From the NCBI GenBank assembly GCA_002914845.1, contig JXTC01000196.1, positions 181,579 through 245,578 on the forward strand: a stretch of 64,000 nucleotides of DNA. Reading direction: 5' to 3'. The notes beneath the pieces were generated by a model. It was not told the origin of the DNA. It did no database searches and worked only from the letters and a program-made list of their open reading frames with translations. The translations under genes and the position numbers were made by a program. Source of the stretch: Trema orientale. Its lineage: Eukaryota; Streptophyta; Magnoliopsida; Rosales; Cannabaceae. Shown here piece after piece: positions 24,909 through 38,516 of the stretch; the stretch's first letter is position 1; each line of letters opens with the position of its first letter.

Positions 24909-27900
24909 TAGTTTTAAAATTGATTCATGATTGTGGGACTAAAGCTTAGAGACGAACCAATGAACCAAAAGGGGGCCAAATTCCCATCCCTAATAGCCAA
25001 TTTTTATTAATGTTTTTACCTAAGCTTTTATGAACCAAGTTGTTATTTTAATTCTTTAACTTTATTGTATATTATTCATTAACAAAATTTGGGTAACATG
25101 TACCAAACACACATTTGTGGCTTAGCATATTTTGCTCTAAAGAGCCCGAAAGGACGTTCACGGGGCACATAAACAGTTTTGGGCATGGAGAATCTTAGTA
25201 AATTCTAACTTAGATGAATAGTTTTTTTTTTTTTTTTTTAAAGGTGACATTGACATGTCAAAACAAACTTTGAAAATTAATAGTGAAATAATGTAACAGT
25301 ACCTTCTGCATCGTACAATTTTAATCAGACGGTTCAGCAAAGCAGTTGGGAATTTTTACCAAAGGATTTTGCCTTCTTTGAAAATTTAGCAGAAGATCTT
25401 CTGCAGCTTCGGTCATTGGTGCTTTTTTTTTTTAAAAAAAAGAAAGTCAAATAGTCAAGATTATTTCAGAGGAAAATAATAATGAACAGGGTGCTTCTCT
25501 GTGTTGTGTTACTCATTTACAACTTTTAATTTTATTATTTACAAATATAGTAAATTCAGGTTTTTATGACATATACGTGTTATTGATTACAACTATAAAT
25601 AATATATTCATTGCAACTTTTAATGAGCAGTGTAAATCTTTTTTTTTTTTCATACTCGTAGATTTATTACTATACACGGCTTTATTTATTTATCTTTTAG
25701 AATGAGTATACACAGCTATTTATCATTTGGGTAATAAAATCAGACTATATCACGTGCCATATATACCGATATATGTACTATATAATGTATAAATAACATG
25801 TAAATAAATATAATCTATAATATCCTTTCAAAAAAAATATAACCTATTATAACATGTAAATAAATATAAAAAATAACAATTATCCAGTTCATTTCCTCCG
25901 CTAATCTCGCCCTCATACGGGCCTTGAACGAAAAGGAAAATGGTTATAATAGTTTGAATTCGGCGCCGAGGAATTGACGATTAATACAAAAAGGCGTGTG
26001 AATGGAGGACCGTTGAATTGTATATTAAATAATTTTGAGGGAAAAAACAAGAGAATTATATGTTAATTGTAAAAAAATGGTAACAATAACAATGGATGAA
26101 AATAAGAAGGGAAAACCTGAAGTATATAGCAGATGGTTGAGGTCATCAGTCAAAGATACTTTTGGTAAACACATCAACCGATGCAGACTCATTATTTAAG
26201 TGAAAATGAATGAATGGTGTCAGATTAGGATAGAAAGAGAGAGGGCTCAGAATTCCATAATTTTTTTTTTTTTTTTCATAAACAGAATTCCATAATGTTA
26301 ATATTTAATAAGCCTCATATCATATGCTTCTTATTCAGAAAAAAAAAAAACTCTAATATTTTTGCTGCCTTGAATCCCATTAACCCCTATTCCCTACTAT
26401 CCTATATAATGACCCGAATTAATTTGGACAATACCTAATCCACTATTCCTAAAAATTTCAAGCTTCTCAAAAGAAAGACAAAAATGATAGCGTAGTAACA
26501 ATAAATAACAAAAACCCAAAAGGTCTTCCTCCTTTTTTTTTCTTTTTTTTTTTTTTTTGAAATAAACTTAAAAACCCTTTTGAGTTTTGAAAATTCTGCT
26601 TTGGCTTGTGTTGTGCTGAATGTTTTTGAACCATTACACTACATCAATAAAAATATATTGTTTTTATTTTGATATGATATGAAAATTGCATTTTAATTAG
26701 CAAGTTTATTCTAATAAATCCCATTATAAATTGAATTGCATTGAATTTTATTCTCTTAATAAGTAGGGAATAGTACAAGTTAGTATTACCTTTTAAATGC
26801 CAAATTGTGCAATTGAATACGTGACCTCATATTTATGAAAACTCATAAAGGTCTATACACTCTATAGAGCTTGCTTGACCTGCGCATTAACTACACGTGA
26901 ATATCATATGGCTATATTTATAGATTTTTATTGTTGTATTGGTCAATTATTGATGAAAATTGTTTATTTAGTTACAGTTATATGCTCTGATTCTCTTGTC
27001 TCTTTTATAATGAGTGGTCTTCTCATTAGACTTAAAAACAATTTTATAGGATATAGTAAAAATATCATTCTGGTACTTTAAGATGTTTATGTTACGTACT
27101 GAAATACTTTACATGCATATGCAGATGTTCTTATGATTTTCTAGTAAAACTATATCAGAGTTTTTTTTTTCTTTTTTTTTTTTTTTGAGTGGAAAAACTA
27201 TATTAGAGTTGATCGTGAGAAATGTGAGAGGATACTTGCGAGTGTTAGTAACGATGCATGGGTACTGTCCTTTTTGTCTAATTATATCATAAAGTCCAAC
27301 ATAAATTAGCAGTGAAAATATAAATTTTAACTTTTTCGTCATAAAATAAGCATTGTGATATTGCAATATGAACTTTTTATACCAGTCATACATTTGAATC
27401 ACGTGTAAATCCCACATAACCTCATGCAAGCAATTCTCATAAACTGAATTACCCAGTAAAGGAGAAAGGCACTCCTCGGATTCCTAAGCCAAAAATAGAA
27501 AAAGGAATCATTTTCTTTTCTTCTAGTTTTCTTTTTTCTTTCTCCCTTTTTCTCATCTTTTTAGACTTATTAGTAATCAAATGAAGCTGATTTTTCGGTC
27601 AAAAAAAACAAAAAAACAAAAGGGAAAGAAAGTTGTGAACTTACATTTCACGTGGTAAGTACTCATTTGCCATAGAAACTTAAAAAGATCCAGAACTCTA
27701 ACTTGGTTTATATTTGTATTCTAGTCCCCCAAATCATCATCATCTCCTCTGTATAAAGTATATTATCCACCATTTATAACCTATAATTAAGGCTCACGGC
27801 CCCATGCAAAGTAAGGGCACCCTTAACAATTCTTTGCATTAATCATTTTCTTACATCACGGGGTCCAATGGTCCTAGAGGTCCTTAATATATTTTTATTA

Positions 27901-29009
27901 CCATTCTCAAAAGAATTTAAAGGGTAGGTATCCATCCAAAGACATTCTTTTTACAAAAAAAAAAAAAAAATGAAGAAGGGAAATGAAAATGGAAATAAAA
28001 ATAATTAATGAACGGTACTTGGACTATGTCTTTTGGTGCCCTAATCCACATCACATGTCTGTGTTTGTCTCATCACATTGGAAAATTACGTCCTTTGGTG
28101 TCCTTATGTAGGGTATGCCATGTATGTATTGGCCTTGGATTTTGACCATACGCCCACTTTGTTTACTTTGAAAAATCATGTGTGAACCAATGAAGTATGG
28201 ACTGGCCCAAAACTTTGACCGCAGTCTCCACGTGGCACATAAGACGGTACCACATTCTCCACATGGCAAGAGAAGGTTGGATCACATTACTAGTCGAGAG
28301 ACTGCCATCTATCTATTAGATTTTTTTAGTTGGTATTTTGAGTTTCTTGTCATGTTACTATTAATATTGTTAATGCGGTGTTGATTTATTTTATCATAAT
28401 ATCATCCAACTAGTATGTTATGTAGTAAAAAATTTTCATCTAAAAAAATGGAAATAATAATAAGAAAAGAACACTAAACTTCAATTCAACAATGTTGAAA
28501 ACAATGAAAACATGTCACATAGTAGTGAGTCATCCCAACATGAAATTCGAACAATGCATATTTCGATAATGGGAAGATTGTCAGGTTTAGAAGCTTTCAT
28601 TAGGTAATGAATATTTCTGAATACAATTTTTCGTCATTCGATTTGCATAATGTTTGACTTTAATACGATTTTGATATATTAAACCTTCGAAAACATTCCC
28701 TTATAACATTGTTATTATTACATGAATATTTCCAAAATTGAACACGGACAGAGGACGGTAACTATTCTGTTACCGTTGAATTTAAGGGATGAAGCAAATT
28801 TAGTTCAGTAGGCTACTTGGGATGTACCTAAGTTATCACGAATGGAAATATGGTAACAAAAAAAAAATGTAAAAAAAAAAGACAATTTGTTTGATTTTGT
28901 TTGCATGCTTTGAGAAGCAAGAGTGTTTGAAGGAATGAGGTAAAGGGTAGTTCTAGATTTAGAAAGAACAGAGAGTTGAAGAAAAATCTTATATTATTTT
29001 AAAGGAGAG

Positions 29010-29042
<33 letters not shown>

Positions 29043-29333
29043 TTTAATGCATAAATGAAGGTTTGAGTTTGAGATACCCAAAGATGATGTACCTTAGAAG
29101 TACAAAGTTTCAGGACTTTTACCTGGACCTGAAAAAAAGAAACAAAAGTTGGTGCCAAATCATAAATGCAGTGTCCTTGGCCTTGATATCAAGTTCCAGA
29201 GTTGAATCACTGCAACACAAGTCATTTTCTTTTTTATTTTTATTTATTTTAATTTTTTACAAAAGAAGATTTATAAGGTTATATTACATTACCAATAACA
29301 ACAATAAACTAAAATAAATTAAATCTAAGCTTG

Positions 29334-30077
29334 TGTTAGATTTAAAAACGATTTTTGCAGCAGAAGATTGGTCCAGGAACATTCAAAAATTTTCTCAAAA
29401 TAATTGATTATATGAGTGCATAGTATTAATTCATAAAAAGCAGAAGACATACAAGGAGAATAGATCTAATACGTCTTGTAGCCTATTAGCGGATCTTATC
29501 TTTTCTGTCTTTTAAACCACGATCTTCCAATCCAAGCCTCAAGCACAACTAGATGAACGTGTAGGCGTTGCGTATAATTTCTTAAACTCACACTTTTAAG
29601 TACTTGTAATATTCTCAACACATAAAATTGTAAGAATTTGTTCTACAAATAATAGGAAAAACACTCTTCTTTTTCTCTTTAGGTTATAGAGGCTCCGTAA
29701 AAAATAATACGTAGTAGTATTCTGCTATTTTCTGTTAGGGTTTCCTTTATATATATATAAATAAAACTTTTAAAAACGTTAGCTATGTATATATATATAT
29801 ATATCTACTTAATCTAGTTAATATATATATATATATGGGCACCAATCCAGTAGTTATTTTTTTTTTTTACCTATACATAGGTATCAATTTGGCCAATAAA
29901 AATTTTTATTGTACATTTTTTTATATTAAAAAGTAGGAGAGAGAAAAAGCATTAATGATGCACGTTTTTTCATGCACCTCATTTTAGCCGTTAGATCATT
30001 GTTAGATGATGATCCAACGGCTAGAAAAAAAATACCTACACATAGGTAAAAAAAAAAAATACCTACCGGATTGGCAA

Positions 30078-30111
<34 letters not shown>

Positions 30112-31394
30112 GGAGGTTTCCAAACTAGCAGATAACTCACTCCTTTAAGGAAGAGTGTTTCACTTTCAGTTAGTTTTCTAATTTCTGTTTATCTAATTAT
30201 CTGATAATTAGATATTTTTAAATTTAAAATTTAAACAAATTAGGAAACTTATCTCTCCATAAATTTAAATTAATTAATTCAAAATTAATTAATTAATTAA
30301 TTTATAACAATTATTAATTATTGTAGATAAGCAATTTATCTAGATAAAGTGTGCAGTAACTGAAATAATGTAATATCTAGTACAGTGTTTGTAAGAGGTG
30401 GAATTGGGGACAGACCTGTAATTCAAGCTCCAATAAATTATGACAATTAATTAAACTCTTTAATTAATTTGTCTAATTTATTAATTCTAGTATTACTCTA
30501 CTAAAAATCAAGAATTGCACTTTTGAAGTTACAGAATTAATTTACTCAGAAAACAATGAGCAGTCCATCAATTTAATCATTATATGTAGTTCAATCCTCC
30601 ATAGACAATTCATAATTAGAGTTAAGTCGTGTTCCGTTTACCTCTCTAATTACATCTTAATCCTTATGTACCATTGATTCTCTAATGAATAATTAATTTA
30701 TAAATCTATTATAAATTGAGTACTCAAATTGTCTAAGTCCTGAATCAATACATAAAGGAATCATCTTTCTAGCTTCCTAATGGAAGGAATGGATTCTATA
30801 TCTGTAAGCTACATTTCCAGCTACTCATCTCATCATGTTCTCTAGATACAAGTATTTCAATCTATCTAGAAAACAAAACTGTCTAGAAAATAAACTTTTA
30901 ACAAATATGTTAAAGAATATAATGTTATAAGTAGGAGTCTATAACTACTCAGGATTGAGACTGATTTACATATGATCATCTAGTGACATTATTTGAACTC
31001 TCAACAGTTAACGGAACTTATATGAGATTCAAATCATGTCTGGTCCAGTACTATATAATCGAATTATATAAAGTACTTCCATTATGATGTCAACACATTA
31101 ATAGTCTGGATAAGACTATTACATTCTCAATGTTAATGGACCGTACTAATAATATTTAATTAAAGATCTCATACTTTAATTAATTATTACGGACTGCGTT
31201 TAGTTTATTATCTATAAATTTAATCCTCATGTATATAACACTTATATACTAAATTTGTGGTCACATAAATAAACTAAGAATTTTCTAATATTTAAAGACA
31301 TATAAATTATGTACAAATTCAAATAAAAAAATATCATTTTATTAATTCAGCAAATATTCAAAATATACATATTTTTAGGGCATAAACTCTAAGA
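29334..31394 (-). mobile_element. Solo LTR, about 2.06 kb, with 5-bp target duplication
   Basis: The segment is bounded on the plus strand by TGTTAGATTT at 29334 and CTCTAAGA ending at 31394. It is flanked by identical GCTTG at 29329-29333 and 31395-31399. On the minus strand it starts TCTTAGAGTTTATGCCC, which looks like a plant LTR start of the TGTTAGAGTTT type with a mutated second base, and ends in ATCTAACA. It has no coding domains. A 243-bp inverted-repeat element (29837-30079) is nested inside. The matched flanking 5-mers and canonical right terminus support a solo LTR produced by LTR-LTR recombination. Minus orientation is inferred from the termini. Confidence 0.65.
29837..30079. mobile_element. 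MITE nested in the solo LTR, within TA repeats
   Basis: Terminal inverted repeats of about 45 bp: the left begins GGGCACCAATCCAGTAG and the right is the complement of GGTTGCCAATCCGGTAG. Both continue through a T/A run into ACCTAYRYRTAGGTA. An internal hairpin around 29987-30025 contains CCGTTAGATCA and its complement. Both sides are (TA)n runs, so the element entered or carried along a TA microsatellite. No ORF. Confidence 0.75.
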
Positions 31395-31399
31395 GCTTG

Positions 31400-33906
31400 T
31401 TATAAAGGATCTCTGCCAGCCACGTCATGACACTTATCTCCTTCGTTTCCTTCAAGTAAAATTGTGATAGGATTTATTTCTCATTATAAAAAACAGGTCA
31501 TTTTTCTTTTTACAATTTGATTGGTCACTTCTTGATTGGGCCTTTTGAGCTGTGAGTTTTGTTCCTTTTGCTTCCCAAAATCCTCCATGCATGATTGACG
31601 AAAATAAGATTCAATTCCAATCACAATAGAATCTAACGATGCCCTACTACAAAGAAAATAAACCCTTTTTTTCTTCTTAAACAATTTCTTGAATTTGCAG
31701 AGTACTATTTGTATCAACTTTTACCATTTTGACTACCGTGTTTCAAATCCAAGGCACGTAGCTTGAAATTAATCATTAAGACAAGTTTGTGCTAATCTTT
31801 TCCACTGCTAATATCCTTAATAAATTGCCCCATTGTCACTTTTTCTAATCACATGCAATTCTATTATTTATACCTAATAATCACGTACGTTAACAGTATA
31901 ATTTAACACAATACAATTTATCAACGCTTATAAATGACTATCAAATTAAAAAGTCTTGCAACATATATTTTAATCAACAAAATTTGATTTGGAGTTTTCA
32001 AACTAAATTTATCTCAACATGTAATAACAATATATGATATTCATTTTTGTTTTGGGAGAGGGGGTAATAAAAGCGTTTCCTTTGTTTTGTATTTTTTTTA
32101 AAATTTTTTTGGAATGAAAAGAGTTTCCCTTTTGTCCCTTACACAATTCAAAACTTTTTTCAAAGTGCTATGAGGGACAACTTTCAGAGCACGGCAAGAT
32201 ATTTGAACCCACATGGAGCTCATTGACAACAACAGCTAGCTCCCTTAAATATATACATATCTTATCAAATTTGGCCATGGAAGATTTGAAGGAGAAGTGT
32301 ACAATTGTACAAAGTAAAGGAAGATTAAGACCTTTTTTTCTTTTTTTTTTGTTCCCGGAAAAGCAAAAGGAAAAAGAAAAGACCTTTTTATTGCATAGAG
32401 TACTTAGTACTACTGAGTTTCTAACTATGACCTGTTCAACAACATGGGGGAGTTTGAATGGCATGGCATAAAGATCTTTAGCTTTTCTAATATGGGTCAT
32501 TTGTTAGTGTTTCTACTTTTCCATCAATCCTTTGAAAGTTATTATTAACTTTCTTTCTTTTTTTTTTCTTCTTTTGACGAAGAAAGTTATTATTAATTTG
32601 TCTTGTAAAGTTTATTCTTTTTTCTATTTTGTGATCTTTTTTTTTTTTTTTTTGATAAACATACTTATTTTTCAAACATATGGGCAATGTTTTCTTGAAC
32701 TTTGAAGTCAATGATGGTTTATTACCTTTTTGAAGGATGTTTAAGTAGTTGGGTGGGACATATGCTACTTCTTTGAAAAAAGAATATTATATCAACTTTT
32801 TTTTTGAATCTATGAAATTCTATCAATTTTGGCTTTGAATTTTTGTTTAGAAAACCATCCATACACATAGAGGAAAGTGAAAAAGTTATACCTAATAAAG
32901 GCTGGTTTCTTTCATTTTTTTTTTTTTTTTGTTTTGTTGTTTTTTTTGGCTGTTTGATAATTCTTGAGGGTAATCAATTAGGATAGAGACAATAAATGGA
33001 AAGCATTTTGCAGACTGCATATTGTTGACTATCGCAATTTAGAGAATCATATTTGAATATGGTCCAATCCAAAATACCAAACACAACCAAACCAACTTAA
33101 TTAGTTTATCTGTCTTAAGTGGCTAGGCCTTCTTTAATGAATGCATAGGCCATAGTGTTTGTTATTGAGTTAGATTTTCCTCCAAGAGCATGAATGAGAA
33201 AATTAAATCAAACTCACATCAGTATTTTTTTTACTGAATTTTGTGTGATAAAAAAAGTTAAGAAAGATACAAAAAAAAAAAAAAAAAAGATAAAATACTG
33301 AGGCAAAAAAAAAAAAAAATTGGAGCAATATATAAAAGACATGATTTTGTTTCTTTTTTGTTCTGGATTTCATTTTGTTGATCAGAAGCAATGGATAAAA
33401 GGAACATTTGTTGCTTGTAAGTGGAGGACTGGAAAATTTGGGAACTCCTGCATTGATCATGTACAATACAATCATCCAAAATTGGAGAATATATCCCAAA
33501 TATGGGCTGTATTATTGGTTGCCCTTTTCATGGAAGCTTGTATAGGACCCTAATCTCTTCAACAAAGCTTCACATTGAGCTCATAGAATTTCATGATCAT
33601 CATCCTGGCTCACTAAGAGAAGTACTTGTAAGTTTCGCTTGTGCTGACAGATTCAAAGTGTTGGTCTGTGCTTTTGAATAATTGGTCTGGTCGATATGAT
33701 CACTTGGTATGGAGTTCAAGTTCATCCAGTACAGACTGACATGACTAAATCAAATCCATTTGTTCGAGGAATGAAATTATGTCTCAGACCACCAATTAGT
33801 ACTTCAGCAATGCCTTTAATCCATAAAATTGAGATTGTATAAATATATTTACAAGGCCGCGAAAAAAAATACTGGTATGTATCACCACAAGTACTTTTTT
33901 TCAAAA
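31400..33906. other. Intergenic, no gene seen
   Basis: AT-rich with many T and A homopolymers (for example near 32636-32653, 32917-32930, 33270-33288 and 33306-33319). The open frame at 33320-33553 has no recognisable domain and is not supported. The last bases before 33907 are probably 3' UTR of the minus-strand gene. Confidence 0.5.
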
Positions 33907-35908
33907 TCAGTTTTGCATGACCTGTCCTTGTTCTTTGCTTCCTCCTCCTTGTTCCAACATTTGGGGAGGAGAAAAAGGAGGAACATTTAATGCATTGTCA
34001 CCGCTGACATAGACTACCCGAAAAATGTCATACTTAAGATCGAGAGAAAAGCGTTCGAGATATGGTAACACTGAACTTCTTTGGTCTGTGCTCAGAAGCC
34101 ATGAGTAACAGAATTGGAGGCCTTTCCACACAAAAAAGCAGGCTGCGGCAGGCTTGTTTTTGCATTTCAAGCAAACCCCGGATGTTACACCTTCCATATT
34201 TAGAAAACCGGACTTGAATATTGCTAAGCAGGCATAAGAGAGATCATTCATGTCATTGTTGGCGCTGAGGGATGCCACACTCATGGAGATTGTGTCACCT
34301 GTGCAGAATTTGGCAGCAGAGCCACCGTTTCTCGACTCTCCAGCGTACGAATCAAAGAAGCTATGTTCAACTAAGATAGCCATGCTCGATATGCTGGTCA
34401 ACATTGAGAGCTGAGGAAAATAGTTCAATGGTTTATGAGGACTCTGACTAGAAAGTCTCAGTAGAGGAAGTGTAAAATTTTGTGTTACTCAAAAGGGAGA
34501 ACTGATGAGAAATTAATCCTGACTGATATTTGTCTCTCCAAATTATTCCTTTTCTTTCTACTAATACAATGGTTAGCATGCCAAAATCCATATTACCCTC
34601 TCCTTGTGTAGACTTGAATTTTTAGGCACTGGAGTCTACATATGATGTTTAAGCTAAAGCTTTATAAGGATCCAAGTTAAATACACAAACTCTGCAGGAG
34701 GACCTAAGCTCCTCTTGTTTTCTGAAACCATACCAAAAAGGCTGATTATATTTATTAAAGTAGAATTTAGAAGTTTCTTAGAATTATTCTTGAAGAGTGC
34801 TATTTTTCTTCATTTGATTAGGAAAGTATATATTTTTATTGTTTGTCTTAACAAGTCTGTTTTGTTTCAAATGTCACTCCCCATGACCCTGGCAAAGCCA
34901 AATATATATCGCACATTCGCACTTAAATATGTGTCACTTCTTGAAGTGTACTGCATTTAACATAGATACATAATGCACGTCCATTTGAAGGAACCAAAGA
35001 ATTAAAGAAAGACAGAAATAAACACCAAAAGCAATAGTGATAGGACTTACAAGGGTTGCAGTTAGTGACTCTTTGTTCTCACAAGATTTCTTCAACCATG
35101 CACCATACCATAGGATCTGAAGTAGTGATAAATCAATTATTAATTTGAAGACAACTCATAAATTCTTTCATCAAAATGCATCTTACTCAATCAACCGACT
35201 GAGATATTAAAACTAGATTAAAAATACAATACAAATTCTCAGTTAAGAACATGCATTAATTGATTGGTTTTAGTCGAATCACTCAGTGAATGATGTGCTA
35301 TATCCGAAAACTGGCATAGAGGAATTTTAGCTCAAGCATTTCAACAAGGCCATGTCTGTCTCAAACATAGATGTAAAACTCCCGGTTAAAATTCTCGAAT
35401 CTCATTTTGAATCTTCTTATCGTATTATCAGATTTGAATCTTATAGACACACCACAAGGCTATAACCACATCATGAATTGCAAAAGGGCTTTTTGTTAAA
35501 TATATTGGAAGACACAAGACATCACTTTTTTGCAATCTTTTCGATCCTAGAGTACATAATCATATAGCTAAAGATCATTAAAGTGAATAAGCTTAAATAG
35601 CATTTCTCACAACACGTCAAATCTTTGTTTCAAATAGATTTAAACAAAGAAAAACCATATCATAGCTAGATAGTAATATACATACACATGTACATATGCA
35701 ACAAGTAAAGCAAAATGAAACAAAGGTTATTTACCATATTTCCATGGATGCTTTGAAGTAAAGAACTTTGAACACAACCAAGGCTCTCAGCGCACAAAGA
35801 GAAATGTTTTAGCGCTTCGATAAGATCGCCAACCAAAACCACGGTTGGCCTGAAAGCAAAGAAGCTTATATCCAAATTCCTATTGTTGAAAGGAATAAAG
35901 CAAGCCAT
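33907..35908 (-). CDS. Conserved plant protein of unknown function (possibly DUF7392)
   Basis: Three coding exons in transcript order: 35735-35908, 35051-35116 and 33907-34410. All are phase 0 with GT/AG splice sites, encoding 247 residues. The N terminus reads MACFIPFNNRNLDISFFAFRPTVV. The middle exon gives ILWYGAWLKKSCENKESL. The C-terminal exon contains AGESRNGGSAAKFCTGD, a CLKCKNKP motif and YDIFRVVYVSGDN, ending in a Gly/Glu-rich tail. There is no signal peptide or clear membrane span. I recall near-identical predicted proteins in many eudicots, grouped as an uncharacterised domain (perhaps DUF7392), but this is unverified and no function should be assumed. The intact reading frame and in-frame splicing make it a real gene. 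The CxxC pair could bind metal, but that is speculation. Confidence 0.8.
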
Positions 35909-38516
35909 CCCACCTTTGTTTTTTGGAAAAAAAAAGAAAGAGAATATTTTTTAACTTGAAACTTTTTTCTTATGGTTGTTCTTTCTGGTTTCTCAAACTG
36001 ATAATAATGAATTAAAATAGAGGTTTAAAAGCTTCACAGGGAACTAGAAACTTCGATGAGAAAGTTCTTGTGTAGTGGTTGATAAGCTTGAAGAAGTTAT
36101 AAGCCAATTGGTCATGGTGACTTGCGTGGTCTTCTTTGGCTTCTTCTTTCACTTTTGAAATATTAGATTGGAAAAAGACCTGAGAAAATATAGTATGAAT
36201 TCTGAAAAGGAAAACCAAATGCATGGCTTTGACCGTTTCTAGATGTTTTGATTTTTGTTGAATAAAATTTTTTATCGGTAGAAAATTTGGATAAATTACC
36301 TGTTAATTGTGACTAGTTTTGAAGGAATTTGAACAATCAACTGTATAATAAAGACCAAATCCCAACAAATTTCATTTTTTAAATCTTTTTTCCTTTGCGT
36401 TTTGTTTTTATTCTATAGATAAAAGCTTGTGAGGGGAGCTACAAGAGAATAACATGTCTCATTGATAAAAATGTTTGCTAAAGACCTTAGAATGCAGAAC
36501 CTAGCGCGTCACCTTAATTCTACCAAATAGTTTGATATCCGCCGTATATTTTTGAACTTTGACATTTATAAATATATAGCAGAGATTGAGTCACCACTCC
36601 ATGATCAGCATTTTATTAAATATAATAAATGCCATCCTCTAGTTCTTTTATATTTTCTCAAGAAATAGAAATGCTATGATACAATTGTTTATGACTTCAG
36701 TCATTCCCAGTCCCAACTATATAAATACTGTTTTATAGTTCTATAATATATATGGGAAACCTTTTTCTTTTCTTTGGTAAAACTTTTGACAGACTAGAAT
36801 TAAATATGATGAGTTATCTGACTGTTTCTCAAGAATTTCTAGGAAAGTACGAGGGACATACATTGCTTTACGGTTTCTGTTTAACGGACAGACGAAATAT
36901 AGTCACTGACTTTATTGATCGAGTTTGGGAACAGATTAAACTAGTTTACAGCTCTTATCAAAACAATATTAAGAAATAAAATGAATCATCGGCGGCCAGA
37001 CTCGAAAGCTATCAGGTTATGATGGTGCATACTATGCATGGAGTATGGTTTTACATACTTAGGAACTCAAATACAATCGTTTATTATTGACAACTGTGTT
37101 CATGATACCGGTTCTGTAGTAATTTTTATCCTAATTGAGATGCATAGCATAACTCATATACTGCATTCTACTTTCGTTTCATATGGCGACTTGTCTAGTT
37201 GTGTTGTCACACTCAAGCTCTGTGCTCACCTAAGTGCTGACGAAGAAGAAAACAATTTTTTTTTTAAAGAGATTTATTCTAATCAAAACATGGGTAACGT
37301 CACCCTTGACGTGAAATCTGAACTCTAAAATTCCCACGTTCCAAATGACGGAGACAGAAAAAGTTTGGTCATGGAGCTGTCGAAGACTTTTTTCTTTTAT
37401 TCTTCAAAAAAAGAATAATACGGCACCACATTACTACCATATTGTTAATTTCAACAGCATTACAATTATGAATGTCTCAAGTTTTAAGTTCGTTACACTG
37501 TTTACCACAAAAGTTGTTGGCTAACTAAACTTTGCTTAATAGAAGGCTCGGGTCTACACATCAAAGAAGAAAAAGGAAAAGAAATTGAAAAGATGGCTCA
37601 ATACTCAAGTCCAGCGTTTTCTATATATTTTAGGAAGATTCAAGAAGGAAATATATAGATGTACATATTTCTTTCACCAAATTTGACAAAATATTGAAGG
37701 ATTGATACGATTTCGTTGATATTACAACTGGAACCAATAAAGGTAAACATGAGAATACAAATTCAAACTTCCATCTGTCTAGCACCATGTTATTTTAGTA
37801 CCTACTGGCACCTAATCCTTGTGTATCTATCGATCTAACTCTCATCAGCTATTAAAATAATCTGACTTCAAAGAATATTGTGTTCGTTTCCACCCATCAA
37901 CGTGGGGAGTAAACCATACAATAAGTATAGGCTTTAGTTCGTGATTAATAGTCTAAACAGTAACCTGCATACACAAAATCAAAAAGTAATATTCATCAAC
38001 CTTACCATTTCGACGATTTATTAANAGACAGACGGGATGTTGCTTGTCTTCTATTTTGACATAATAAACAAATAGGCAAGGAGATGTAATACCGAATTAC
38101 TCCGTTAAGATAGTTAAAACAAACTTGAACATATTGTAAATTTAATTATGGCTCATCTAATTAAATTCACATTATCTTTGCCTCTCTAATTAAATTCACA
38201 TTGAGTAGTTGATGACCAGAATAGAACATTTAGTCAGAGTACATAAAAGCTGTAGATAATAGTATAAAAATCAGATCGTCCCATTATATTAATTAACCTC
38301 ATTTATAATTCTCACAGATGAATATTCTTCAAGATGATTTGTTCAAAAAGTTCCATTATTCCATAACTTGGCAGCAACAGGGGCCGAAAAATAGTCCTTC
38401 CACGAAGAAGTGGAGGACTATCATTGAAGATAAGGACGATAAAAGCTCTAAGAATAGTTTAAGACTATCATTGAAGATAAGGACAATAAAAGCTCTAAGA
38501 ATAGTTTCTTACCTTG
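35909..38516. other. Intergenic, no gene seen; N at 38025
   Basis: Between two minus-strand genes. The left part is the likely 5' leader and promoter of the unknown-function gene. It holds a 70-codon minus-strand frame (36012-36224) that could be a uORF or chance. The centre is AT-rich without domains. A single N at 38025 may hide missing sequence. The right edge includes the hydrolase 3' UTR. Confidence 0.45.
38416..38509. repeat. 47-bp tandem duplication in hydrolase 3' UTR
   Basis: Two nearly identical copies begin at 38416 and 38463 (GACTATCATTGAAGATAAGG), differing by about one base. They lie within 10 bases of the hydrolase stop codon (38517-38519), on the downstream side of the transcript, so both should be in its 3' UTR. 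Confidence 0.9.

Larger units (their letters stand above)
22126..29328. other. Long intergenic region, no gene seen
   Basis: The left edge, to about 22350, is probably the remorin 5' leader and promoter (CT-rich runs, including 22260-22310). The rest is AT-rich with scattered homopolymers and a TTA microsatellite at about 29008-29042. Two local tandem duplications are listed separately. The longest open frames (about 100 codons) show no domain, splice pattern or base bias I can recognise. Confidence 0.5.

Noticed and set aside
33320..33553. 77-codon plus-strand frame with a few plausible-looking residues
   Set aside because: No recognisable domain, no conserved neighbours, and it begins in a poly(A) region.
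36012..36224. 70-codon minus-strand frame upstream of the unknown-function gene
   Set aside because: Could be a uORF but has no domain or other support; left as a note only.
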